64,000 nucleotides of DNA from Pseudomonas iridis (GTDB lineage: Bacteria; Pseudomonadota; Gammaproteobacteria; Pseudomonadales; Pseudomonadaceae): the NCBI RefSeq assembly GCF_017980685.1, contig NZ_JACXXO010000010.1:1-64000 (forward strand), written 5' to 3'. A program made the position numbers and the translations under genes. The stretch's first letter is position 1; every line of letters starts with the position of its first letter. The notes below the pieces were generated by a model that did not search any database, was not told the origin of the DNA, and saw nothing but the letters and a program-made list of their open reading frames with translations. Shown piece after piece: positions 14,977 to 23,815 of this stretch.

Positions 14977-16296
14977 TCAATTGGGCGCCCGCTCATTGGC
15001 AAACATGCTCACCGCCTGAACCGCTTCACTGGCGCCATCACGAATCTGCAAGATCACCGTACCCGCCTGATCCGCCAGTTCCACGCCCTGAGCCGCGCGA
15101 TCGCGGGTGCCGTCCATGCTCTTGATCGCCTGGCGGGTTTCGCTCTGGATCAAACCGATCATGTTGGAAATTTCCGCTGTGGAGCCGCTGGTACGCGCCG
15201 CCAGTTGCCGCACTTCATCGGCCACCACCGCAAAGCCACGGCCCTGTTCACCGGCGCGCGCCGCTTCGATGGCTGCGTTGAGCGCCAGCAAATTGGTCTG
15301 GTCGGCAATCCCGCGAATAGTATTGACGATGGCCGTGATCTGCTCCGAGCGCTCACCCAGGTGGGCGATCAGCGTCGAAGATGCGGCAATATCCTCAGCA
15401 ATTTCGCGCATTTCGCTGGCCGCTTGTTGAATGACCTGAGTGCCTTGTTCGGCGACTTTCCGCGTCTCAACCGAGATGTGATAGGCGGCGCTGGCACTGC
15501 GTGCGTCTTGCTCGTGCTGTTCGACCCTAGCGGTGACGTCCGAAGCGAATTTCACCACTTTGCACAAACGGCCGGAGGCGTCGTAAACCGGGTTGTAATT
15601 GGCCTCCAGCCAAACGGTCTGGCCGCGTTTGTCGACGCGTTCGAACTGCCCCTGAAAGAACTCGCCCTGATTCAACCGTCGCCAGAAATCCTGATACGCG
15701 CTGCTGTTGACTAATTCAGCGGTGCAGAACAAACGGTGATGTTTGCCTTTGAGCTCGGCGAGTGTGTAACCCATGCGCGTCAGAAAATTCTGGTTGGCCG
15801 TGATAATGCTGCCGTCGAGGTTGAATTCAATCACCGCCATCGCCCGGTCGATCGCCTGCAACCTGGCGTTGGCCTCGCTTTCCTGCTGCACCTTGGCCGT
15901 GACGTCCATCGCGTACTTGACCACTTTCACCACAAGTCCGGCGGCATCCTTGATCGGGTTGTAACTGGCTTCGAGCCAGACCGATTCGCCTTTGCTATTG
16001 ATGCGTTCGAACGTGCCGGATTGAAATTCACCTCTTTTCAGGCGTGACCACAACTCGCTGTACTGAGCACTGCGGCCAAACTCAGGCGTGCAGAACAGAC
16101 GATGGGGTTGGCCAATGGCTTGTTCGGCGCGGTAACCCATGGTTTTGAGGAAGTTGTCGTTGGCGCTCAACACCACTGCGTCGAGATCGAATTCGATCAC
16201 CGCCATGGAGCGGTTGATTGCATCGAGCAGGCCGTTCTGTTGAGTGAGGGTTTGTTGAAGGTCGTCGAGGGCTGATTTGTGGCGATTGAAGAACAT
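14977..16296 (-). CDS. Cytoplasmic PAS-PAS methyl-accepting protein, BdlA-like
   Basis: A 439-residue soluble chemoreceptor-type protein with no transmembrane helix. Two PAS domains (about 25-130 and 145-255) share near-identical motifs: RSMAVIEFDLDAVVLSAND and RAMAVIEFNLDGSIITANQ, then ESVWLEASYNPI and QTVWLEANYNPV. A short signalling module follows, with the tip DQTNLLALNAAIEAARAGE. This is the layout of P. aeruginosa BdlA (biofilm dispersion), though it could be another Aer-like oxygen/redox receptor. I start at ATG 16296, with AGG upstream. A GGDEF cyclase gene lies 178 bases upstream on the same strand, which supports a link to c-di-GMP control of biofilm. Confidence 0.82.
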   Translation of the reverse strand: MFFNRHKSALDDLQQTLTQQNGLLDAINRSMAVIEFDLDAVVLSANDNFLKTMGYRAEQAIGQPHRLFCTPEFGRSAQYSELWSRLKRGEFQSGTFERINSKGESVWLEASYNPIKDAAGLVVKVVKYAMDVTAKVQQESEANARLQAIDRAMAVIEFNLDGSIITANQNFLTRMGYTLAELKGKHHRLFCTAELVNSSAYQDFWRRLNQGEFFQGQFERVDKRGQTVWLEANYNPVYDASGRLCKVVKFASDVTARVEQHEQDARSASAAYHISVETRKVAEQGTQVIQQAASEMREIAEDIAASSTLIAHLGERSEQITAIVNTIRGIADQTNLLALNAAIEAARAGEQGRGFAVVADEVRQLAARTSGSTAEISNMIGLIQSETRQAIKSMDGTRDRAAQGVELADQAGTVILQIRDGASEAVQAVSMFANERAPN

Positions 16297-16474
16297 GGCG
16301 CATACCTGGAAGTAGGGAAAGACGGGGTGTTGTCCCTGTTTCCGCGGGTGCAGACCAAGCTGAGGGTTATTGGCATTGGCTGCAAAGTGCCAGCATCCAG
16401 GCTGACCAGCGAATCTTATACAGACTTGTAGGTTCTGTACAAGAAACTGCTGCTTCGAAATTGTACGAACGTGC

Positions 16475-17620
16475 TCAGATGCCAAGCGCACTGGCGTCAC
16501 TTGAGGCCGGATCGCTCATCGCCACGCCGATGGTGTTGCGACCGGCGTGCTTGGCGGTGTACAGCGCCTTGTCGGCGGCATCCAGCCAGACAATCGCATC
16601 GCAATAGGAGGGCTGGAACTGCGCCAGGCCGATACTCAGGCTGACCCGCAGTTGTGGCACATCGGGATGGCGATACTGATCCAGCGCCTGGCGTAGTTGC
16701 TCCATCAGTGCTTCAGCCTTGTACAGCGGCAGGTTCGGCAGAATCACGCAGAACTCATCGCCGCCGTAGCGTCCGGCCGGTTCATTTTCGACCAGCAGAC
16801 GTTTCAACTCGCGACTCAACTGTTGCAGCACGGCATCGCCGACGATATGCCCGTAGCTGTCATTGATGACCTTGAAATGATCAATGTCGATCAGCGCCAC
16901 AATGGCTTGGCTGTTGTGCTGGTGACATTGTTGAAACTTCAGGTGCAGCACATCTTTCCAGGCCCCGTGATTGAGCAACCCGGTCAGGCTGTCAGTGCGG
17001 CTCAGGGCGCTGAGCGCGCGTTTGTGTTGGGCCAGTTTGATCGCCAGTTGGTAACAGACCATGCCCAGAGCCAGCGGATACAGGGTCAGCATCGGCAAGC
17101 AGGCCCAGACCTGCATTTGCGTCATGATCGGGTTGAATGTGAAGCCCAACAGCATTGCGCCGAGCAGCACGCCGGCCACTTGGGCGAGAGCGCCGAAGAC
17201 GAACAGGCGACGGCCACCGGCCGCGACATTGTTCATGGTCATCATCGACAAGACGGTCACGGTGGTCAGCGGATTGAACTGGAAACACGCGACCCAGAAA
17301 CCGCCACACAGCGAGTCGTACAACAGATTGCGGCGTTCGGCCTGATAGGGGAATGCCGAGTGGGTCGATATTTGATAGGCCACATGCGGCCAGAAAAAAC
17401 CGTTGAACACTAACAGCGCCCATAGCCAGGTCGGCGTGCTCAGCGGATACAGCGCCGCGGCGACGCTGAAAAAACCGACACCCAGCCCAATGGCGCGTGG
17501 CAGGTAAATACGTCTGGAGAATGACAAGCCTTTGCCGCGTTGGTTTTCCATGATGTCCTGCGCCAGATCGTCCTGAAATACTTTGCAGTATTTTTCTCGA
17601 ATTGACCGTTCGTCGGTCAT
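16475..17620 (-). CDS. MASE2-GGDEF diguanylate cyclase
   Basis: A 381-residue membrane protein. The N-terminal MASE2 sensor has about five hydrophobic segments (residues 40-195), including the family motif WPHVAYQIS. A GGDEF domain follows (about 205-370) with SLTGLLNHGAW, DIDHFKVINDSYGH and an intact RYGGDEF at residues 284-290, so it should make c-di-GMP from two GTP. The product-inhibition site RxxD expected at residues 277-280 reads VENE, so feedback inhibition is probably absent. The architecture resembles AdrA/DgcC. It precedes the BdlA-like gene, and both may act on biofilm formation or dispersal. Confidence 0.9.
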   Translation of the reverse strand: MTDERSIREKYCKVFQDDLAQDIMENQRGKGLSFSRRIYLPRAIGLGVGFFSVAAALYPLSTPTWLWALLVFNGFFWPHVAYQISTHSAFPYQAERRNLLYDSLCGGFWVACFQFNPLTTVTVLSMMTMNNVAAGGRRLFVFGALAQVAGVLLGAMLLGFTFNPIMTQMQVWACLPMLTLYPLALGMVCYQLAIKLAQHKRALSALSRTDSLTGLLNHGAWKDVLHLKFQQCHQHNSQAIVALIDIDHFKVINDSYGHIVGDAVLQQLSRELKRLLVENEPAGRYGGDEFCVILPNLPLYKAEALMEQLRQALDQYRHPDVPQLRVSLSIGLAQFQPSYCDAIVWLDAADKALYTAKHAGRNTIGVAMSDPASSDASALGI

Positions 17621-17706
17621 TGCCGGACATTGTCATTTATTCCAGCGGGAATAATCAGTGTCCTTTCGAGCCATTTAATCCGGGGGATGCGCAGGGGAGG
17701 GTCGAT

Positions 17707-18315
17707 CTAGAGCTGATAGTGCGTCAGAAACATCTCCAGAGCCGATTCGGCCACGGTGTTCTGCATGGCCTCATCGAGCGGTGGCCGCCCCATGGAAATC
17801 TGTGGCCAGAAGCCGAACGACTTCAGCAGACCCTGCAACTGTTGCGCGGCAAAATCCGCATCAACGGCTTTCAACCGGCCATCTGCCTGGGCGGCACGAA
17901 TCCATACGGTCAGGCCTTCTTCCCGCTCTCCCATACGCGCCACCATGTTCTGCGCGCGTTCCGGGGAGTGAATGGTCGCGGCAATTGCCACGCGAGCCAG
18001 GCTCAGAAAATTGTCATCAGCCAACAACTGCAGTTTGGCCAACAACATCTGCCGCAACTGATCGCGCAGCGGCTGATCGGCTCGGTAAATGACCGACTGT
18101 TCAGCGCTGATCCGCGCCCACAACTGGTTGAGAATTTCGGCGAAAAGTTCTTCTTTGCTGGGGAAATGGTTGTACACCGTGCGCTTCGACACACCGGCAG
18201 TCGCCGCGATTTTGTCCATGCTGGTGATCTCGAAACCGTTGGCACGGAATTCGGCAATCGCCGCCTGAATGATGGCTTCGCGTTTGCGGTCGGTGAGGCG
18301 CTGTGGAGCTGTCAT
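17707..18315 (-). CDS. TetR/AcrR-family regulator
   Basis: A 202-residue TetR-type repressor. The helix-turn-helix at about residues 24-50 reads TSMDKIAATAGVSKRTVYNHFPSKEELF, and the C-terminal ligand/dimer domain is of the AefR-like type. I start at ATG 18315; the open frame continues upstream without a good ribosome site. It is divergent from a metallo-beta-lactamase-fold gene. The 216-base spacer holds a TACAC-N6-GTGTA palindrome (18393-18408) and a second half-like TTACACTTGG nearer the gene. Autoregulation and control of the neighbour are therefore likely. Confidence 0.85.
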   Translation of the reverse strand: MTAPQRLTDRKREAIIQAAIAEFRANGFEITSMDKIAATAGVSKRTVYNHFPSKEELFAEILNQLWARISAEQSVIYRADQPLRDQLRQMLLAKLQLLADDNFLSLARVAIAATIHSPERAQNMVARMGEREEGLTVWIRAAQADGRLKAVDADFAAQQLQGLLKSFGFWPQISMGRPPLDEAMQNTVAESALEMFLTHYQL

Positions 18316-18392
18316 AAGTACGCTTCGGCAGGAAAAGGGTGAAGTTACACTTGGCAGTTTACTTGTCATCTCGTTTGATGCAACCTTGAAAC

Positions 18393-18408
18393 TACACCGT
18401 CCAGTGTA
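18393..18408. promoter_or_regulatory. Candidate TetR operator TACAC-N6-GTGTA
   Basis: A 16-bp palindrome in the divergent region between the TetR and MBL-fold genes. Its position and symmetry fit a TetR dimer site. A related half-site, TTACACTTGG, occurs at about 18345-18354. Confidence 0.45.
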
Positions 18409-18531
18409 ATGTTGCGTTAATCCTCGCAACCTAAAAAACAGACCGTTCGGCTGATGCGTGCGTGCTTTGGCCATTTATCGTCCCACCGAGGAAAACCGTG
18501 AATCGCGCGGGTTTTCTGGAGTCACTCAGTC

Positions 18532-19587
18532 ATGGCCAATCCAGTTTCCGTTCCGGATAAAACATCCACGCCTGAAGCCTCTCGACAGGATCAGGGGCTG
18601 TTCCGCAATCATGCGCCGGTGCAACGCGAAGGTGTGCGCAAAATGCTGCGGATCATGTGGAACATGATTTTCCACAAACCGAGCAACACCCGACCTGCCG
18701 CGGCAATCCCGGTGCAACCGCTGACCCGTGAAGATCTGCTGGCAGCGCCAAACCACAGCGTCTTTCGCCTAGGTCACTCGACTCTGTTGCTGAAGATGCA
18801 GGACAAATTCTGGATCACCGATCCGGTCTTCGCCGAACGCGCCTCGCCCGTGCAATGGGCCGGCCCGAAACGTTTCCACCAACCACCGATCAGCCTCGAC
18901 CAATTGCCACCGATCGAGGCCGTGATCCTTTCGCACAACCACTACGACCACCTCGATTACGAGGCGGTGCTCAGGCTGGCGGTCAAAACCAATCTGTTCC
19001 TGACCCCGCTGGGCGTTGGCGACACGCTCATCAAGCGGGGCATCGACGCGAACAAGGTGCGCCAGTTCGACTGGTGGCAAGGTACAGAAATCGCCGGTGT
19101 CCGCTTCATCGCCACTCCGTCGCAGCACTTTTCCGGTCGTGGCCTGTTCGACGGCAACAGCACCTTGTGGGCGTCATGGGTGATGATCGACGGCGATACA
19201 CGAATCTTTTTCAGCGGCGACAGCGGCTATTTCGACGGTTTCAAACGCATCGGCGAACAGTTCGGCCCGTTCGACCTGACATTGATGGAAACCGGCGCCT
19301 ACAACGTCGAATGGCCGCATGTGCACATGCAACCCGAACAAACCCTGCAAGCCCACATCGACCTAAAGGGCCGCTGGCTGTTCCCGATCCACAACGGCAC
19401 TTTCGATCTGGCGATGCATGCGTGGCATGAACCGTTCGACCGGATACTGGCGCTGGCCTGGGAGCGCAGCATTTCGATCACGACGCCGCAAATGGGTGAG
19501 GCGTTCAACATCAGTCAACCGCAGCGCGGCAATGCCTGGTGGTTGGGGGTTGAAGGGGAGAGTGAGGGAGTTGTGCAAAACGCCTGA
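18532..19587 (+). CDS. MBL-fold hydrolase, NAPE-PLD/UlaG-like
   Basis: A 351-residue metallo-beta-lactamase-fold protein. The metal motif SHNHYDHLD is at about residue 133. GHSTLLLKMQDKFWITDPVF at about 80 and FFSGDSGYFDGF supply the other conserved positions, and DLTLMETGAYN is the NAPE-PLD-like late motif. The N-terminal 60 residues carry a short extension that could associate with the membrane. Members hydrolyse phosphodiester or lactone bonds; the substrate here is unknown. Divergent from the TetR gene, its likely repressor. Confidence 0.87.
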   Translation: MANPVSVPDKTSTPEASRQDQGLFRNHAPVQREGVRKMLRIMWNMIFHKPSNTRPAAAIPVQPLTREDLLAAPNHSVFRLGHSTLLLKMQDKFWITDPVFAERASPVQWAGPKRFHQPPISLDQLPPIEAVILSHNHYDHLDYEAVLRLAVKTNLFLTPLGVGDTLIKRGIDANKVRQFDWWQGTEIAGVRFIATPSQHFSGRGLFDGNSTLWASWVMIDGDTRIFFSGDSGYFDGFKRIGEQFGPFDLTLMETGAYNVEWPHVHMQPEQTLQAHIDLKGRWLFPIHNGTFDLAMHAWHEPFDRILALAWERSISITTPQMGEAFNISQPQRGNAWWLGVEGESEGVVQNA

Positions 19588-19654
19588 TCCCCTTCAGTCG
19601 GTGCTGATGTTGATTTTCGTGGTGACGAGGAATCCATCCCGTCGCCACAAACCC

Positions 19655-19972
19655 TCACTCAGCCATCGCATATTCCCCATGCCCTGCTGGTTCCGAAGCC
19701 ATCGCGTTCAAACTCGCACTACGCCCCGGCGCAAACCCGGGAAAGAACACCAGCCCCTGCGACTCAAACCGGTACGCCAACGCCAGGCGTGCCGCATCCG
19801 CCACTTCTTGCTGCGCTTCAAACCGTTGAATGTCGCCTACCGAAACTTCAGCCTCCCGCGATAGCTGTTCCACGCTCCAGCCCAGCATTACTCTGGCCTG
19901 CACGCAGTGCGTAGGGGTGAACTGGAAAAGGGCAATGCGTTCGAGGATGTGGTTCATCGCAAGAGAGGCCAT
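19655..19972 (-). CDS. XRE-type helix-turn-helix protein
   Basis: A 105-residue protein with a Cro/C1-type helix-turn-helix in the middle: ARVMLGWSVEQLSREAEVSVGDIQRFE, then LALAYRFESQGLVFFPG, a common ending of short XRE regulators. I chose ATG 19972, with GGAG six bases upstream. An in-frame ATG 18 bases earlier has none. Monocistronic between convergent and divergent neighbours. The binding target is unknown; its own promoter is a reasonable guess. Confidence 0.7.
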   Translation of the reverse strand: MASLAMNHILERIALFQFTPTHCVQARVMLGWSVEQLSREAEVSVGDIQRFEAQQEVADAARLALAYRFESQGLVFFPGFAPGRSASLNAMASEPAGHGEYAMAE

Positions 19973-20065
19973 GGTGTGCTCCGGGCTCAAGAGTGCTGAT
20001 TGAAAATGTACTGTGTTTTTGTACAGTTGTTTTCAGTCGGGATCAAACGCATTTTTTGATTTTGC

Positions 20066-20833
20066 CTATTTTGCCGCCTCCAACCAGACGGACGGTGGCT
20101 GACCGAGGATGCGCCGGAACATCGTCGAAAACGCTGCGGGGCTTTCGTAGCCGAAGTCCAGGGCGATCCGAGTCACCGTTTCACCCGCCGCCAACCGTGC
20201 CAGTGCGAGCACCACGCAGGCCCTTTGCCGCCACTCACTGAAGCTCATTCCGGTCTGCTGGCGAAACACTCTGTTGAAGGTGCGTAAGCTTATGTGTAAC
20301 TGCTCGGCCCAATGTTGTGGCGACTGATGGGCGTTGGGCTGATGCAGAAAGTTCTGACACAGCGCGAGTAGTTTTCCGTCGATCGGCAACGGAATGTGCA
20401 GGGGCAACGGAGCACTGCGTGTAACTTCGTGCAGCAATAAATCGATCAGCAAACCGTCGCGCCCACTCGGGTCGTAGGCCTGCGGAACCTCCACCGCTTC
20501 CATGAGCAGATGGCGCATCAACGGTGACACGTCGATGACCTGACAGCGCTCGCCCAAATCAACCGCTCCCGGTTCGATGTAGAAACTTCGGGTACTCACC
20601 CCAAGCATCAACACCTCATGCGCCACCCCCGGCGGAATCCACACCGCCCGTTGCGGCGGCACCACCCAGTTGCCGTCATGGGTGCTGACCTGCATCACTC
20701 CCGTCGCGCCGTAGAGCAATTGCGCTCGACGATGCGTATGAAATGGCAGCAGATGGCCGTGGGAATAATCAGTACCGATCGCCACCACCGGGCGCGGTGT
20801 GTCATCCAGCAAATTGATTGAAACATTGCGCAT
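20066..20833 (-). CDS. AraC-family regulator with cupin sensor domain
   Basis: A 255-residue AraC-type regulator. A cupin-like N-terminal domain (about residues 10-110; HGHLLPFHTHRRAQLLYGATG, then VVPPQRAVWIPPGVAHEV) binds a small ligand. The C-terminal double helix-turn-helix (about 155-250) carries LHISLRTFNRVFRQQTG and RIALDFGYESPAAFSTMFRRILG. The ATG at 20833 is the first plausible start; the frame upstream opens only at a TTG. Divergent from a TSUP-family transporter across 113 bases, so it probably regulates that export gene. Confidence 0.88.
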   Translation of the reverse strand: MRNVSINLLDDTPRPVVAIGTDYSHGHLLPFHTHRRAQLLYGATGVMQVSTHDGNWVVPPQRAVWIPPGVAHEVLMLGVSTRSFYIEPGAVDLGERCQVIDVSPLMRHLLMEAVEVPQAYDPSGRDGLLIDLLLHEVTRSAPLPLHIPLPIDGKLLALCQNFLHQPNAHQSPQHWAEQLHISLRTFNRVFRQQTGMSFSEWRQRACVVLALARLAAGETVTRIALDFGYESPAAFSTMFRRILGQPPSVWLEAAK

Positions 20834-20946
20834 CGAGCGGCACCCCAGCGTTTGGCGTAAACGCAAACATTATTGGCTGAGTTGCTGAAGCAGGCCAAGT
20901 CATGTCGCTCTATCGTCGACCGCTCCCCATCACCGGAAGACGCGCC

Positions 20947-21762
20947 ATGTTCTACCTCCTGCTAACCCTCTTTGGCTGCCTGACCGGCATCACCGCCGTG
21001 CTCTTCGGCTTCGGTGGCGGCTTCGTCGTTGTGCCGCTGCTGTACCGCATGCTTACCGCCAGTCACGGGGCCGACGACCCCATCGGCCAATCAGCGATGC
21101 ACATTGCCGTCGCCACTTCGACCTGCGTGATGATCGTCAACGCACTGATCGCCACCGACAAACACCGCCGCGCCGGCAACCTCATTCGGGATTACCTTTG
21201 GCCGTTGGGCGGGTTCATCGGATTGGGCGCGATCCTCGGCGCGATCGCCGCCGTGTGGGTCAGCGGCGAAGTCATCCGCTATGCGTTCATCGCCTACCTT
21301 GGCGTGACCATCGTTGATTGCCTGCTGCGACGCGGATTTCTCACACACGCTAAAGACGTAGTCCCACGCCGATTGGGCAGGATGGAAACGTCCGGCGGCG
21401 GTGTAGGCATTGGCGCTATCGCGACGTTTCTTGGCGTAGGAGGAAGCGTCATGACCGTGCCGCTCCTGCGCCGCAGCGGGTTGAGCATGTCCCAGGCGAC
21501 GTCCATGGCCAATCCGCTGAGCGTGCCGGTGGCAGTGGCCGGGACCCTGACGTACATGGCGCTGGCCGGTTTCAGCAAGACAGATCTCGGGCCGTGGTTC
21601 ATCGGGTATGTGGATCTGCTGGCGTTTGCGCTGTTGACGGTGGGGTCGTTACTGGGGATTCGATTGGCGACGCGATGGATCGGGCGCATACCGGATCGGG
21701 TGCATGCGTGGGTTTATGTTGGATTGTTGATAGTCGTGATGCTGGGTATGGTGATCAGATAA
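20947..21762 (+). CDS. TSUP (TauE/SafE) family transporter
   Basis: A 271-residue membrane protein with about eight transmembrane helices in two homologous halves. The half-motifs are FGFGGGFVVVPLLYRML near the N-terminus and FLGVGGSVMTVPLLRRSGL in the second half. Family members move sulphite, sulphoacetate or other organosulphur anions. Start chosen at 20947, with GGAAGA upstream; an in-frame ATG 45 bases earlier is less likely. Divergent from the AraC gene, its likely regulator. Confidence 0.87.
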   Translation: MFYLLLTLFGCLTGITAVLFGFGGGFVVVPLLYRMLTASHGADDPIGQSAMHIAVATSTCVMIVNALIATDKHRRAGNLIRDYLWPLGGFIGLGAILGAIAAVWVSGEVIRYAFIAYLGVTIVDCLLRRGFLTHAKDVVPRRLGRMETSGGGVGIGAIATFLGVGGSVMTVPLLRRSGLSMSQATSMANPLSVPVAVAGTLTYMALAGFSKTDLGPWFIGYVDLLAFALLTVGSLLGIRLATRWIGRIPDRVHAWVYVGLLIVVMLGMVIR

Positions 21763-21810
21763 GTGATTACTCGGCTCAGCTCAAGTTAGCCGTCTTAGCA
21801 GAGAACCAAG

Positions 21811-22497
21811 ATGTTGATCTTCAATTGCACCGAAGCTGCCAGCAAGTTCTTCAGCCGCATCCATAAGGGCAAAAAGATTACGCCCGTGGACAACAAACCG
21901 CCGTCGCCGGCCATCGAAGACGACGAGGCCAGCCGTTCTGTAGAGCAGTGGCTAGTCCATGCGATCACTGTGCAACGTAAGCACGTATTGTTTGTTATCC
22001 ATGTGAAAACCCGTTACTGCATGGTCTTCGCCGATGCGAAAAAGGCTGACGCAGAAGGTTTTGTTGCCTGGTTTGCTGATCGCTGGCGTGAAGGCTTGAT
22101 TCGCGATGCGATCAATCACGGTCTTATGGATTGGGTCGATGCTGGCATCATGCCGGAGCGTATGGATCAAAGCTGTCGCGAGTACAGGTTTTATCGGCGC
22201 AGCCATCGCAGCGCACAAAAACACATTGATGAAATCGCCTGGTATTTCCAGGGCAGTGCAGCTGAGTGGGGCTGTTTACCACAAGGTGAACGTGCAGCCA
22301 TTGGTTTCGATGCCGCGATGAATGACACGCCCAGAAGCAGCAAAGGTCAGAAAGATATGTACTGGCCGAATGTTGAGATGGTCGCTCACTGGTTACGTGA
22401 ATATTGCGCTGTTAATGAGTCGGGTATCGAAAGTGCCTTGGAGCGGCGTCTGGCGGCGTGGCGAGAGATCGAAGCTTTTCATTCAGCGCCAGGGTGA
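21811..22497 (+). CDS. DUF6933-type conserved protein
   Basis: A 228-residue soluble protein without signal peptide. The N-terminus MLIFNCTEAASKFFSRIHKGKK and the HAITVQRKHVLFVIHVKTRYCMVFAD stretch match a family I recall as DUF6933 (moderate certainty). The function is unknown. The middle contains several aromatic and charged helices (YRRSHRSAQKHIDEI). It lies 48 bases after the TSUP gene on the same strand but with a weak ribosome site, so cotranscription is uncertain. Confidence 0.7.
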   Translation: MLIFNCTEAASKFFSRIHKGKKITPVDNKPPSPAIEDDEASRSVEQWLVHAITVQRKHVLFVIHVKTRYCMVFADAKKADAEGFVAWFADRWREGLIRDAINHGLMDWVDAGIMPERMDQSCREYRFYRRSHRSAQKHIDEIAWYFQGSAAEWGCLPQGERAAIGFDAAMNDTPRSSKGQKDMYWPNVEMVAHWLREYCAVNESGIESALERRLAAWREIEAFHSAPG

Positions 22498-22615
22498 GGC
22501 CGAAATGTGCGGTTGCACTCGATTCTCTGGTTTAGCCTCGCCATAATCCGCCCCGACTTTAACCGCGCCGGCGTGCAAGCACCGGCGCCGCCTCCGCCTC
22601 TTTCAAGGATCGATC

Positions 22616-23812
22616 ATGTTCAAGGGACTGTCGCGCCTGGCGCCATGCGCCGCGGCGCTGTTCACACTGATTTCCACCGCCCATGCTGAAGATGGCCGAC
22701 GCGTGTTCACCGGTACGTTGGGTAAAACACCGATTGTGGTGGAGCTCAACACTACGCAACCGGACGAAGTGAATGGCCGCTATTTCTACGAGAAATACCA
22801 TCGCGATCTGGCACTCAGCGGTTCGTTGCACGAAAGCACTTTGACGCTGGTAGAAGGTGAAAACCGCTATGGCGAAGATGAGCCGTTAGCAACTTTGAAG
22901 CTGGAAGAAACCGGTAATGGCTGGCAGGGCGAATGGCAAAGTCCACAGGGTAAAAAATTGCCGGTGAAGCTGGCTGAGGCCAAACTCCCAGCGCCGACCT
23001 CAATGACTTTGCCATTTATTGCCACGCTGCCCCAAAGTGCACCGTATGAGTATTTGCGCTTACAGGGACTCAAGCTCAAACCCGCGAAGAAAGAAAACTT
23101 CATGGGCTACGACCTGCAATGGTGGACTGAGCCAGAGTCGAAGATCTCCTTGTTCAGCGTGGAATCCGGTTTACCCAAAGATGACCTTCAGCGGGTCAAT
23201 CAGCAGTTGCTCGGCAGGTTGTGGCGCGAGGTGATCAGTTATCACGGTTGCCTGCTGCAAGGCGGCGTGAACACCGACTTCATGCAACAAGCAGAACCGA
23301 AGATGATCTCGCCAGCGGTGATCAGTCTTAACATCTCCACCAGCTATTACTGTGGCGGTGCACATCCGGACTTCGGCGATTCACCCCTCAATATTGATGT
23401 ACAAACCGGCCATCCGCTGTCTTTGGCAGACGTGTTATGGGTCGGAGCGGGCAAGCCACTGTCACATGCCGACCGCGACAGCACAGGTGACCAGCCGTTG
23501 AGTGCTTCGGAAAGTGAAGCGTATTCAACTTATCAGCGCGAAGCGCTAGTGCCTTGGCTGATCAAGCAGTTCACCACGCTTTACCCCAATGAAATGAAGA
23601 AACCAGCGGAGGACGACGACAACGCTTGCGACTACAGCGACGAAAGCATTTGGGGATACTCACCCTGGTACTTCACCACGAAAGGTCTCTATCTCGGCCC
23701 TTACTTTGCTCGTGTGGCCCGCGCTTGCGATGCGCCAGACTGGTCGATCCTGCCGTACTCCGTCGTCAAACAACACCCAGGCGCAGTCAACTTGCACCTG
23801 CCTCAGGACTAA
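22616..23812 (+). CDS. Secreted DUF3298-like protein
   Basis: A 398-residue exported protein. A signal peptide (LAPCAAALFTLISTAHA) is cleaved after about residue 24. The N-terminal half is a beta-rich region (residues 25-120, 'GxFxG...IxLxxxxxxxxGxYFYxKY'). The C-terminal half contains SLNISTSYYCGGAHPDFGDSPLNIDVQTGHPLSL, the RsiV/DUF3298 type of fold. RsiV-type domains bind lysozyme or peptidoglycan ligands; whether this one does is not known. Monocistronic, with no sigma factor adjacent. Confidence 0.75.
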   Translation: MFKGLSRLAPCAAALFTLISTAHAEDGRRVFTGTLGKTPIVVELNTTQPDEVNGRYFYEKYHRDLALSGSLHESTLTLVEGENRYGEDEPLATLKLEETGNGWQGEWQSPQGKKLPVKLAEAKLPAPTSMTLPFIATLPQSAPYEYLRLQGLKLKPAKKENFMGYDLQWWTEPESKISLFSVESGLPKDDLQRVNQQLLGRLWREVISYHGCLLQGGVNTDFMQQAEPKMISPAVISLNISTSYYCGGAHPDFGDSPLNIDVQTGHPLSLADVLWVGAGKPLSHADRDSTGDQPLSASESEAYSTYQREALVPWLIKQFTTLYPNEMKKPAEDDDNACDYSDESIWGYSPWYFTTKGLYLGPYFARVARACDAPDWSILPYSVVKQHPGAVNLHLPQD

Positions 23813-23815
23813 CCA

